A stretch of 64,000 nt of DNA from Candidatus Thalassarchaeaceae archaeon (GTDB lineage Archaea; Thermoplasmatota; Poseidoniia; Poseidoniales; Thalassarchaeaceae): contig CALSZZ010000001.1 of the NCBI GenBank assembly GCA_943841885.1, forward strand, positions 329,156-393,155. Direction: 5' to 3'. Position numbers and translations under genes: made by a program. Below the pieces are notes generated by a model that saw nothing but the letters and a program-made list of their open reading frames with translations, ran no database searches and was not told the DNA's origin. Position 1 is the first letter of the stretch; each line of letters opens with the position of its first letter. Below are positions 9,701 to 19,529 of the stretch, piece after piece.

Positions 9701-10294
9701 TCACTTTGACGGGTGTTTTAGAGAATCTAATAGCCCCCTTAGTGAATTACTACGGTGGGAGATAAGAGATTTTTCCGTATTAGTCATTTGAGAGAAAGTT
9801 AATCCATCTCCTTCTAGAGGAATAAAAATAGGATCATAACCAAAACCTCCTTCACCTAATTCTTTGTTAGAAATTGTACCTTTACATATACCAGAAGATT
9901 TCCAAATTTTATTTTTCCATTGTAATATTGTTACTGTCCTATATTCAGCATAACGATTAGTAGAATTTTCTAGTAAATTAAGAATACCTGACAAACCAAT
10001 TGAGTCATAAATAAATGATGAAAAAACACCTGGGAAATCACTAAATTTATCAATAAATAAACCAGAATCTTCAACCAATATTGCATATTCTTCTAGATTA
10101 TTATTTTTTAATAATGATACGGCCTGCTTTAATTTTGAAACTGCGACAACTTCTAAATCATTTGATTGAGGTTCGACAAAATTAGGTAATTTTCCTTTTA
10201 TTTTCAAGCCTTCAATAGAATAATCTAATTCATTAAACAAAATTTTTGCTTCATTTATCTTATTTTGGTTACCCGTAGCAAAAAGTATTTTCAT
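9701..10294 (-). CDS. XTP/dITP diphosphatase (RdgB/HAM1 family)
   Basis: FATGNQNKINEAK, VEDSGLFID...PGVFSSF, GEGGFGYDPIF, SHRSN. Confidence 0.93.
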   Translation of the reverse strand: MKILFATGNQNKINEAKILFNELDYSIEGLKIKGKLPNFVEPQSNDLEVVAVSKLKQAVSLLKNNNLEEYAILVEDSGLFIDKFSDFPGVFSSFIYDSIGLSGILNLLENSTNRYAEYRTVTILQWKNKIWKSSGICKGTISNKELGEGGFGYDPIFIPLEGDGLTFSQMTNTEKSLISHRSNSLRGLLDSLKHPSK

Positions 10295-10302
10295 AATTTC
10301 AC

Positions 10303-10989
10303 CTATGCATGATAACGGACTCTTCCTCTAATTTCATTGAATCTGGAAATTACATCTTCTGCAGGAATTGAATTATTTTTTTGTGAATCTGCTTTTAAAT
10401 AACCCTCAATCATATCATTTACTGCATTTTCGAATTCAGAATGACTTGCAGTAAGGCATTCATTTAGAACTTGTAAGTCTAAACCCAAATGTTCAACCTC
10501 AGGAAGTATTCTAGCTAAGCCGAAGTCAATTAGTGAAAGTTTTCCATCATTATCAATAAGAACATTGTGAGTCGTCAAGTCTCCATGAGATATTCCAATT
10601 TCATGTAACTTCCTGATTATTTTTCCGAATGAATTGATTACATTGGAATTCAAATTTTCTTTATTATTCAAATAATCGAATAAAGTAATTCCTTCAATTT
10701 TTGACATAAGGATCCAACCTTGCTCTAAATCAAGATCTATCAATGATGGAGAAATTAAATTATGATATTGAAGTCTGCCTAGTACCCTTGCTTCTACGGA
10801 TAATCTCTGACGAGTTAACTTGCGATCTAAATGAGGGGTACGATATCCCCTTGGATTTCTCATTTTTAATACTGCTGACTTACCTAACCATGAGCCTGAA
10901 GTGACGGTTGCTTCAGCACCTTGGTGAATTACTTTACGGGCAATCCACATTGGTATATCGGCGGCTTCCATGCCCGTGGGATATGACAT
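10303..10989 (-). CDS. bud32: Kae1-associated kinase Bud32 (stand-alone)
   Basis: GAEATV...AVLKMR.PRGYR.P.LD..L...R...E.R.L, HGDLTTHNVLI, LSLIDFGLA. Confidence 0.93.
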   Translation of the reverse strand: MSYPTGMEAADIPMWIARKVIHQGAEATVTSGSWLGKSAVLKMRNPRGYRTPHLDRKLTRQRLSVEARVLGRLQYHNLISPSLIDLDLEQGWILMSKIEGITLFDYLNNKENLNSNVINSFGKIIRKLHEIGISHGDLTTHNVLIDNDGKLSLIDFGLARILPEVEHLGLDLQVLNECLTASHSEFENAVNDMIEGYLKADSQKNNSIPAEDVISRFNEIRGRVRYHA

Positions 10990-11034
10990 ACCTTGAAAGC
11001 GGTTTCATTCGAGGGTATAACGATTAATGTGAGT

Positions 11035-12114
11035 ATGGAGATGCCTAGCCCTCCTCAGCAAAGAGGCATTATTGTCTCAAAATTATATTCTGAAGTAGAT
11101 ATTTACGCAGAGGCCGAGCGTTTGTATGGCGTAATTCAACAAAGAGAAAGATGGACTATTGATATGTGTAAAACCATAGCTCCCTTGACATTAGAAATAA
11201 ATGATCTGAAAAAGAAAAATGACGTGTTCATAATTGCTCATTCTTATCAAACTCCAGATATAATATATGGAGTGGCCGATGAAGTTTCGGATAGTTATTC
11301 GTTATCAAAAGCTGCAAGAGATGCATCTCAACAAACAATTCTATTTTCAAGTGTTAGGTTTATGGCTGAAACTGCAAAAATAGTAAGTCCTCATAAGACT
11401 GTTTTGCATCCTTCACCTGATGCAGGTTGTTCATTGAGTGATGGGATTAATGGGCAAGATGTAAGAAATTTGAAAGAAAGATATCCCAATATTCCAGTTG
11501 CATGTTACATCAACACTACAGCAGAAGTAAAGGCTGAGTGTGATGTCTGTGTTACTAGTAGTAACTATCTTACTATATGCGAGAAACTTCCAGGTGAAAA
11601 ATTAATTTTTGTACCAGATAAATTTATGGGAAAACATCTCCAAAAGTCCCTTGAAGGAAAAAAGGAAGTTATTGTTTATGATGGAGAATGTGAAGTACAT
11701 GCAGTTTTTACCGGAGAGAAGATTAGGTCTTGGAGAGAAAGAATGAATCAACAAGGTATTGAATTAACTGTTTTGAGTCACCCCGAATGTGATATAGATG
11801 TTTTAGAAGAAAGTGATATTGTTGGGAGTAGTGAAGCCTTAATAAAAAATGCTTTACAATTGTCTGCAAATGGTAAAAAGGATATCATGCTCATAACTGA
11901 ATGCGGCACTGCAGAGAGAATAATCGCAGAATCTGAAAATGATTTGAATTTAATTGGTGCTTGTGTAATGTGCAGACATATGAAAAAAACACAGCTCGAA
12001 GATATATTACAAGCATTAAAAAACCCAATGCCAGAACAAATTATAGAAATAGACAAGAATATCATAGATAAAGCAAGAATGAGTCTTGAAGAAATGTTTA
12101 GACTAGCCGAATAA
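11035..12114 (+). CDS. nadA: Quinolinate synthase A
   Basis: IIAHSYQTPDIIYGVADEVSDSYSL, VACYINTTAEVKAECDVCVTSSN, HPECD, GACVMCRHMK. ORF opens at TTG 10993; ATG 11035 preferred. Confidence 0.94.
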   Translation: MEMPSPPQQRGIIVSKLYSEVDIYAEAERLYGVIQQRERWTIDMCKTIAPLTLEINDLKKKNDVFIIAHSYQTPDIIYGVADEVSDSYSLSKAARDASQQTILFSSVRFMAETAKIVSPHKTVLHPSPDAGCSLSDGINGQDVRNLKERYPNIPVACYINTTAEVKAECDVCVTSSNYLTICEKLPGEKLIFVPDKFMGKHLQKSLEGKKEVIVYDGECEVHAVFTGEKIRSWRERMNQQGIELTVLSHPECDIDVLEESDIVGSSEALIKNALQLSANGKKDIMLITECGTAERIIAESENDLNLIGACVMCRHMKKTQLEDILQALKNPMPEQIIEIDKNIIDKARMSLEEMFRLAE

Positions 12115-14190
12115 TCAACCATAATTCTCCTTTGTTGATTGTGAAGCCCAAACAAATAACAAAGGAATTAACATCAAAATTGCTGATTGTACTAATACAG
12201 AAGAATATGGACGGAAAATTTCCTCCAACGGATAAACAATAACTTCTAAGTCTCCATTGCTTTTTTCATCAGTCCAAACTATGCTATCTTCCAAGGCGTG
12301 CGGCTGGATTTGATTTAAATCATCATATGTTAAACGTGTTGATTGATTATCTGTGATGTTATATAACCAAACATCATTATTTTCTAATGATTGTTGATTC
12401 AATATAGTTGGATTCCAAGTAGGTATTTGCAAGAACGCAATATTATTTTCATATATGCTAGGGGATGAAGATTGCCAGAGAGGATCGCCCAAAATACTTT
12501 GATTTCCAGTGAAGATATCTACTAAAACTAATCTATCCATATATCCCAAATCTACCAATGCTATCAGCCATTTTTCATCCATTATCAAATCTTTAATTGA
12601 AGAATTAGAATAATCTATAACTATATCCTCAGACAATAAAGTGACATCAGATAAAGAGTCGCCGGAATTGATTTCGATATTGGTCCTTAATTGAGAGTCG
12701 ATAGAAGTAATATTCACCATAGGTCCGTTAGTAGAATTCGATGACCAAGCAATTAAATTATTTGATGCAGCTATATTTTTAAATGGCCCATTAACAATAG
12801 GAGAAGAGATAATGTCACCATTTTTATCTAATAAAGTTAAAGTATAATCATGAGATATTACTATTATTACTCCCTCTGAATTTGAACCTAGAGAGACATC
12901 ATTTATGACGTATTCAGGATAATATCTAGATAAGGGTTGTAAAGTTTGGATATCATCTTTGAATTCAAAGAAATCAATTCTATTCTGATTGAATAAGACA
13001 AAACCTTCATCCGAAATAGCAACACTTGGCAAACTATTCCATGGTTTAGTAGATACTGAATAATTTCTTAGAGATGTAGTATTCCATGCTGCTATTGAGA
13101 TAGTCTCGTCAGGGAGTTCTTCTATGGTAACTAGCCAACCTCCAGAACCAGAAGTAGAAGTAGGCCATTCTGAACCTTCTATTGGGAAATGCTGATGTGT
13201 TGCATCCCAAAGTAGAACACTGCCTGTTGAAATTAAAAGTGCTGCAATGAAAAGACTTGTTTGCTTCCTACCAGGTTCTCTGAAAGGTTCAAAAACATTC
13301 ATTATTTCATTTATAGTATCATTTAAAGATCTTTTTGGATTATCCAGAGCCCTTGCTAATCGACGAGAGAATCTTCTTTCATCAAAAATCTCCCACAATT
13401 TTTTATGACTTTTTTCTGTCATTTTTACAGCAAAAATTGCAATTACCATTCCTCCTATTATATCTACTAACCAATGAATTCCAAGATAAATTATAGTAAA
13501 TGCAGTAAGTGAAATAAATACTAATAAAAAACTTCTGTATTTATTCCATCTACCATCTTCATCCCATTTTTTCATAGTTAGCCACACTGCGAATGGCAGC
13601 CCAATATGTAGACTAGGCATTCCGTTAGTGAATGGATCAATTCTAGTGAACCAATTATGTATTTCAGGAGTCAGATCATATGCAATAGTTTCCATCAAGG
13701 GAATATAGTCACCAGTTACTCTTACATTAAAGAACAAATAGAATGGAATTGCTAATATATATACCCAGAACATCGACAAACAAACACGATCTGCCATGTA
13801 ACGGTCATCGAAATAAATAGGATATATAAGTGAAGAAAAAGTTACAGCCATAAATCCCATGACATAAAAATGTGTCAAAATCTCATCCATGAAGGCCGAA
13901 CGAAAGGCGTCTTGTATCCACAATACTACATCTCCTTCAACGGCATAAACATATGGCGTCATATCAATTCTAGTATTTGCCATTAAAGATCTATCCAAAC
14001 CGTCGAATAAATCTTTCCAGATGTATACTGAAAAAACTATTATGATATGCGCCCAATATCTTCTAAACATATCTATAAAACCATCAATAGTTATCTTAGC
14101 AAATGCAGGCTTGAATAATGGCATAAAAATAACACTCAGAAGGATTGCTCCTGTCACCCAAGTGATATATATTCCCGTCTCAGCAGCCAT
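12115..14190 (-). CDS. PAP2-superfamily (AUR1/inositolphosphotransferase-like) membrane enzyme fused to extracytoplasmic beta-propeller-like domain
   Basis: N-terminal multi-TM half with NGMPSLHIGLPFAVWL and YLGIHWLVDIIGG; then about 340 aa of repeated beta-rich sequence, then C-terminal TM. Confidence 0.78.
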   Translation of the reverse strand: MAAETGIYITWVTGAILLSVIFMPLFKPAFAKITIDGFIDMFRRYWAHIIIVFSVYIWKDLFDGLDRSLMANTRIDMTPYVYAVEGDVVLWIQDAFRSAFMDEILTHFYVMGFMAVTFSSLIYPIYFDDRYMADRVCLSMFWVYILAIPFYLFFNVRVTGDYIPLMETIAYDLTPEIHNWFTRIDPFTNGMPSLHIGLPFAVWLTMKKWDEDGRWNKYRSFLLVFISLTAFTIIYLGIHWLVDIIGGMVIAIFAVKMTEKSHKKLWEIFDERRFSRRLARALDNPKRSLNDTINEIMNVFEPFREPGRKQTSLFIAALLISTGSVLLWDATHQHFPIEGSEWPTSTSGSGGWLVTIEELPDETISIAAWNTTSLRNYSVSTKPWNSLPSVAISDEGFVLFNQNRIDFFEFKDDIQTLQPLSRYYPEYVINDVSLGSNSEGVIIVISHDYTLTLLDKNGDIISSPIVNGPFKNIAASNNLIAWSSNSTNGPMVNITSIDSQLRTNIEINSGDSLSDVTLLSEDIVIDYSNSSIKDLIMDEKWLIALVDLGYMDRLVLVDIFTGNQSILGDPLWQSSSPSIYENNIAFLQIPTWNPTILNQQSLENNDVWLYNITDNQSTRLTYDDLNQIQPHALEDSIVWTDEKSNGDLEVIVYPLEEIFRPYSSVLVQSAILMLIPLLFVWASQSTKENYG

Positions 14191-14249
14191 GTCAGTAATA
14201 CTTGGGAGTGCCTTTTATGAAATCAATTCGACCCATGATTATCAAAAAA

Positions 14250-15263
14250 TCAAGTGATTCTTAGTGAGGGAGTGGAGTCTGCATCGAGTGAATTAGTAAT
14301 ATTCTGAACGATAATATCGAAAGCTTTTGCTGTTTCACCTTCAGGATCAGCAATTATTCTATGGACACCATCATCTCCGCCCCTAACAATTCCTGGATCA
14401 AACGGCAGGGAACCCAAATATGGCACAGATAATTCTTCTGCAGCGGAATGGCCTCCTCCTTTTTTGAATATATCAAGAGTAGTAGACCAATTTCCTTCCT
14501 CATCAGAAATAAAATCTATTGGAATTCCTTCTGGACCAAATAATGAAATTTTTGAATTTGGTTCAGATTTTCCTCTAATAGTATATCCGCTCATATTTTC
14601 CACAACACCCAATACTGGAACAGAAATCGTCTTTGCAAAGTTTATCGACTTGCGACTATCCATAAGAGCCACTTCTTGAGGAGTAGTTACTATTACTACA
14701 CCATCTATTCCCGGAAGATGTTGACTTACTGTTAAAGGTTCATCGCTAGTACCTGGAGGGAAATCAACAATTAAGGCATCTAATTTACCCCACGCAACAT
14801 CTCCAATGAATTGTTGAATTGCACCTAGTTTTATTGGGCCTCTCCAAATTACTGGCTTATCTGGATCTTCTATTAAGAATGCCATTGAGATAACTTTGAC
14901 GCCATGGGGTCCTTTTGCAGGAAAAATTTGACCATCTTCTACATTTAAATCTGTATCATCTAATCCTAACATTTTTGGGATATTTGGACCTGTGATATCA
15001 ATATCCATTAATCCAACTTTCATTCCCTTTTTTGCCAATGATAATGCTAGTCCAGTAGCAACTGTAGACTTACCAACACCACCTTTTCCTGAAAGAACTA
15101 AAATTTTATGCTTTATATCATCACTTAATTTAGCAATTCGCATTTTTCTTTGCATCTCTCTGTAAGCTTGTTCCATTTTGGATTTTTGCTCATTTGTAGC
15201 TTTATCCTGGCCGGGTTTATCTTGATCTGATCCTTTGTGGTGGCTTACTGGAGAATCTACCAT
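14250..15263 (-). CDS. Mrp/NBP35 family P-loop Fe-S cluster carrier ATPase
   Basis: KILVLSGKGGVGKSTVATGLALSLAKKGMKVGLMDIDITGPNIPKMLG; DFPPGTSDE. Confidence 0.96.
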   Translation of the reverse strand: MVDSPVSHHKGSDQDKPGQDKATNEQKSKMEQAYREMQRKMRIAKLSDDIKHKILVLSGKGGVGKSTVATGLALSLAKKGMKVGLMDIDITGPNIPKMLGLDDTDLNVEDGQIFPAKGPHGVKVISMAFLIEDPDKPVIWRGPIKLGAIQQFIGDVAWGKLDALIVDFPPGTSDEPLTVSQHLPGIDGVVIVTTPQEVALMDSRKSINFAKTISVPVLGVVENMSGYTIRGKSEPNSKISLFGPEGIPIDFISDEEGNWSTTLDIFKKGGGHSAAEELSVPYLGSLPFDPGIVRGGDDGVHRIIADPEGETAKAFDIIVQNITNSLDADSTPSLRIT

Positions 15264-15390
15264 GGGTTATGGTAGTGGAGGATGTACTTCAACTATATCC
15301 ATAGAGATTTATACAAAATTAGTATATGATATATTAACTATAAAGAGTATTTTAGTTAAGTTAATTAATTTGAAACTATACAATTTAATT

Positions 15391-15747
15391 ATGAAACTTC
15401 TATTTGTCTGCGTTGGCAACACATGTCGAAGCCAAATGGCGGAAGCGATATCACGTGAATTAGGGCATTATGCTGCATCTGCAGGAACCAATCCTGGTAA
15501 AGATATTGCTCCAAATGCGATTAAAGTAGTTTCAGAATTAGGAATATCTCTCGAAAATCAATTTCCTAAATTGGTAGATGATATTGAAACAGAGAGTTAT
15601 GATAAAATTATTAGCATGGGATGTGGAGTAAGTTGTCCCGACTTGAATATATCAGAAGACTGGGGATTGGATGATCCACATGGCCTTGATATAGATTTTT
15701 ATCGAAAAACAAGAGATAAAATTTTAAAATTAGTATCTGACCTATAA
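15391..15747 (+). CDS. arsC: Low-MW phosphatase-type arsenate reductase (thioredoxin-type ArsC-like)
   Basis: FVCVGNTCRSQMAEA; MGCGVSCP...DWGLDDP. ORF opens at 15235; ATG 15391 is the sensible start. Confidence 0.88.
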   Translation: MKLLFVCVGNTCRSQMAEAISRELGHYAASAGTNPGKDIAPNAIKVVSELGISLENQFPKLVDDIETESYDKIISMGCGVSCPDLNISEDWGLDDPHGLDIDFYRKTRDKILKLVSDL

Positions 15748-15797
15748 TACTCATTCACCGACGTGTAGAAAAGTGAAATCCGTTTCCAACCTATTGA

Positions 15798-15872
15798 ACG
15801 AGTGTAGTGTAGTGGTTATCACCGGGCGTTGCCAACGCCTGAACCCGGGTTCAAATCCCGGCACTCGTACCA
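15798..15872 (+). tRNA. tRNA-Gly(GCC), CCA encoded
   Basis: Acceptor ACGAGTG/CACTCGT, anticodon arm GGGCG-TTGCCAA-CGCCT, T arm CCGGG-TTCAAAT-CCCGG, discriminator A then CCA. Confidence 0.96.
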
Positions 15873-15887
15873 TTTTGTTTTAATAGG

Positions 15888-18800
15888 TCATAATTCAGAA
15901 TTTCGTAGTAAGTAAAATGCCCCACCTAAGCCTATAAACAGTAAAACAACCATAAAAAAAGAGACTATTGTTATTAAGTTATTAGATAACCATTTTTCAA
16001 TACCAGAATCATCTGAATAACCTTTTTCTAAAAATATAATATGATTCTGAGAATCCATTGGAGTAGTGGAGAGATAATTATCAGTTGCACGTATTTGAAT
16101 GTTAAATTCTCCCTCAGATAGTGTATTTCGAACGTTGAAAGAAATTGTAAAAATATTATCATTTGCAATTCTATCATCATTACTGCCATCATCAACTAAT
16201 AATAACCACGAGTTTGAACTACCTATTGGAGCTAATCTACCTATTTTTATCTGAGCTGATGAGATATCATCTACATCATTGATTACAACTTCAAGAGTAT
16301 GTGTTATTGGGGCTCCTTGTTCAGGAACTAGAACTTTTCTGACTATTTCGCCATCTCTAAATATAGTGATATTATCTATTGAAGGAGCTTCATTTAAAAT
16401 TATTAATTTATTAGCATCTTTAAACTGATTGTTAGAAAATATCTGAGAAGTTGTCCGAGATTCACCGACGCCATCTGTAAGGCGTATGTTTAATTTTTGT
16501 CCACCTGGGATAAAACTTTCAGGGAGGATAAAATCTCCAACCCAATTTTCTCCGACTAGATCAAGTGAAGTCAAAACTCCTCCATTTCCAAGTAAATCAA
16601 CAACTACAGATTCAACTCCATGGCCATCACTTGCTTTTATCGTGATCGATACTTGTTCACCACGATATACTTGTTGAGGTGCAAAATCTATTGAAGACAT
16701 TTTTGGGGCTTCATTTAGTACCAATATTGATATATTCTGAGTGATAGTTGTCCATATATCCTGTATTATCATCGGAACTTCAATAATTCCATATTGTAAA
16801 TCATTGTGAATTATTTCAGAAGTCCAAATACTATCTCTGATTGTTAAATCGCCATCTAATCCTGAATCAGAAAAATCAATTTGCCCCAGACCCAATGCTG
16901 AAAAATCTCCTATAACTGAAATTACATCTGTATCAGTATCATTAACTAGAATTTCAAGATGTGCTTTTCCTCCTTCATTAAATAAGAAACCTTCTCTAAA
17001 CCTTACTGATGATCCCAAAGAAATATCAATACTAGGAATTGTATTCTCATTAGACGTAATTATTGAAGGATATAGGATACTATCAATTAATTGATATTCA
17101 AGAAATTGGATACTTTCATTATTTTCATTATTTGAATCTCCAAAGTCTACAGTTCGAGATACCTCATGTAATAAACCGGCAAGTAAACCCTCGTTCACTA
17201 CGCTTCCATAAGCATTATTAGAATTGATATAATTACCTTCCCAACGAGCTATAGAAACACTGTGAGAATCTATCATTACGGTATCTAAGTCGATAACACT
17301 GACCTCGAGTGGCAGTGCCGAGTTACCAATAAGAGTAAAATGATCGCCTATTGATAATATTTCAGGACTTACGCCGGTCTCTCTAGATATTGGATTAGAA
17401 AATATGGAATTAGATTGAGGGCCCTCTGGTTGAATAATTGTGGGAGAATTTAAAGGATATTCATAATTAACAGACCCGTTATCTTCTATATACTCATATT
17501 TTAGTATTCTATTATCCCAATCTTCCTGAGGTACTGTGTATTCGTAAGTTAAATTATGTTCTGCATTAAAATCTTGATCTATTGGGCCTATCGGAGTTGC
17601 AGAAATATTAAACCAGAATTCATTTCTAATTTTATCTGCTTCAAAATATTCTCCACTTTCATTTGCATATGCACCAGAATCAACGATATCCCTTACGAGG
17701 CCAAAGCTGCCTTCGGCATCGCCATCATAAGTCCCGTCTACAATGATTGTATCAGCTATTGTTTCGCCACCTAATGACTCCACATGGATAATCGGAATAG
17801 TACCATTGACTTCGATAAAAGGTGAATCTGATGCAATAAAATCAAAATTACCTGCACCGGACATTTTCATTGATTGATGTTCGCGTATCCCGTCCTCCCA
17901 CTTTTCACTGAATAGGAAGTCATCCAATTCAAATGAAAATGATTCTCCGAAGCCACTAATTCTAACTGAAACATTTGCTTCTATTTGAGTATCTTGTAAG
18001 CGTCTAATCCCATTTTCGTCCCATGTTTCATAATAAAATAATTCTATTTCACCAAATCCTCCTTCAGAGCTTTCGTTAGAACCTCCATTGAACGAAAGCC
18101 ATCCGGAAGCATCAAGACGGATACGTTCAGTCAAAGTTTTTTCTGACCACGAACGGATAATCAAGGCATCTTTGACTTCTGCACTGATAGATAATTGATC
18201 TTCATTTTCGATATCTGTCAATATAATTGAGCCACTTCCAACCATTTCAAAATCTTGAGAAACCAACTCAGAGCCATCATAGGACTCATTTAACCAAACT
18301 TTACTCAAATCAAGAGAAAGAGTCGTTGTCCTTAACCCATCAGACAAATCCAGTAGTAAAGAACCATTTCCTAGTTCATTTGATTCCAATAATGAATTAG
18401 TTCTTTTTTGCCAACCCCTTCCTTCAAACATAATAGATTGGTTGGTATATTCTTCCCCTCCTTCTAGTGACCAAGTAGTTTCTCTTGTTACTTCATGATC
18501 AGAAATTGGTTGGTTCCAATTAGTTATTGATAGTTCCCTAGAACAGGAGGAATCACTAGTTTCGATAGATAAAGATATGATATCGCCGAAAAGAGGTTGC
18601 GAATCTATGACTATGTCGATAACACCTCCTGCAATAACAGATGATATATCTTCATGTGATAAAATATCCAATCCATCTCGGAAATGATGAGTTAGTACAG
18701 AAACGCCCCCGGGGGATGTTCCATTTTCATAAACTGGATTAAAATTAACTACATATCTATGTATAATTTCTGTACTAATGTTAGAAACTGGACCAGTTTT

Positions 18801-18962
18801 TTCAATACCCCAATCTGCAACTATTTCACAGGTTATTTCTGGATTAGAATCATCTCCAGAAGTCGTCAAGGGAGTTAGACTAAAAATAAGTATAATGAAA
18901 ATTAATAGAGGCGCTTTACGACTTTTCACAATACATGGATGGTCTATTATCCTTTGAATCAA
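15888..18962 (-). CDS. Large secreted/cell-surface protein with C-terminal TM anchor
   Basis: N-terminal signal (APLLIFIILIFSLTPLTTSG), long beta-rich ectodomain with Ig/cadherin-like segments, C-terminal TM (LITIVSFFMVVLLFIGLGGAFYLL). Confidence 0.8.
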   Translation of the reverse strand: MIQRIIDHPCIVKSRKAPLLIFIILIFSLTPLTTSGDDSNPEITCEIVADWGIEKTGPVSNISTEIIHRYVVNFNPVYENGTSPGGVSVLTHHFRDGLDILSHEDISSVIAGGVIDIVIDSQPLFGDIISLSIETSDSSCSRELSITNWNQPISDHEVTRETTWSLEGGEEYTNQSIMFEGRGWQKRTNSLLESNELGNGSLLLDLSDGLRTTTLSLDLSKVWLNESYDGSELVSQDFEMVGSGSIILTDIENEDQLSISAEVKDALIIRSWSEKTLTERIRLDASGWLSFNGGSNESSEGGFGEIELFYYETWDENGIRRLQDTQIEANVSVRISGFGESFSFELDDFLFSEKWEDGIREHQSMKMSGAGNFDFIASDSPFIEVNGTIPIIHVESLGGETIADTIIVDGTYDGDAEGSFGLVRDIVDSGAYANESGEYFEADKIRNEFWFNISATPIGPIDQDFNAEHNLTYEYTVPQEDWDNRILKYEYIEDNGSVNYEYPLNSPTIIQPEGPQSNSIFSNPISRETGVSPEILSIGDHFTLIGNSALPLEVSVIDLDTVMIDSHSVSIARWEGNYINSNNAYGSVVNEGLLAGLLHEVSRTVDFGDSNNENNESIQFLEYQLIDSILYPSIITSNENTIPSIDISLGSSVRFREGFLFNEGGKAHLEILVNDTDTDVISVIGDFSALGLGQIDFSDSGLDGDLTIRDSIWTSEIIHNDLQYGIIEVPMIIQDIWTTITQNISILVLNEAPKMSSIDFAPQQVYRGEQVSITIKASDGHGVESVVVDLLGNGGVLTSLDLVGENWVGDFILPESFIPGGQKLNIRLTDGVGESRTTSQIFSNNQFKDANKLIILNEAPSIDNITIFRDGEIVRKVLVPEQGAPITHTLEVVINDVDDISSAQIKIGRLAPIGSSNSWLLLVDDGSNDDRIANDNIFTISFNVRNTLSEGEFNIQIRATDNYLSTTPMDSQNHIIFLEKGYSDDSGIEKWLSNNLITIVSFFMVVLLFIGLGGAFYLLRNSEL

Positions 18963-18984
18963 ACGGTATGATGCTCTTGATTAA

Positions 18985-19407
18985 TTAGAATAGAGGTTCT
19001 TCGTAATCATCATCGACCCCAGAACGTTCTCTCCATAATTCAGTTGGTACATCATCATAAACTCCTGCATACGGGTCGACATCAACTAAAGAATGCTGAT
19101 TTTTTGCCGCCTCAGCAGCTGCTAGTGCTAAAGCTTCCGCATTTGCCTTAAATTTCCAGTAATGAATTCTCCATTCTCTACCATCCCAAAGAGTAGTTTC
19201 CTCAGATTCTGTAGTCAATAAATCATAATCTTGTAATTGATAAAAAAGATTTCTATCTGTTGGCTCTAAGGCATTATCAATTATCCTATTAGAAAAACCA
19301 AAGAATCCCAATGCGTGTTCTGCTATATTTTCAGCAACCACAGTTTCCATATCAATATCAACTTTAGTCCTTATTGCTTGGGTTAATTGTGCTAGTGTTA
19401 GACCCAT
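18985..19407 (-). CDS. Conserved hypothetical, possibly DUF6015-like
   Basis: 140-aa ORF, plausible codon usage, between two real genes; family assignment from memory only. Confidence 0.55.
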   Translation of the reverse strand: MGLTLAQLTQAIRTKVDIDMETVVAENIAEHALGFFGFSNRIIDNALEPTDRNLFYQLQDYDLLTTESEETTLWDGREWRIHYWKFKANAEALALAAAEAAKNQHSLVDVDPYAGVYDDVPTELWRERSGVDDDYEEPLF

Positions 19408-19529
19408 TGCATTATCTCCTTATATACAGTATGCGAAGGACTTCGTTATTTCAACCATCTCACTTAAAGTGTAATTTTAAGAATAAAATAATCCGAAGCG
19501 ATTAATCTTAAGATGCTCTCGCCCGGTTT

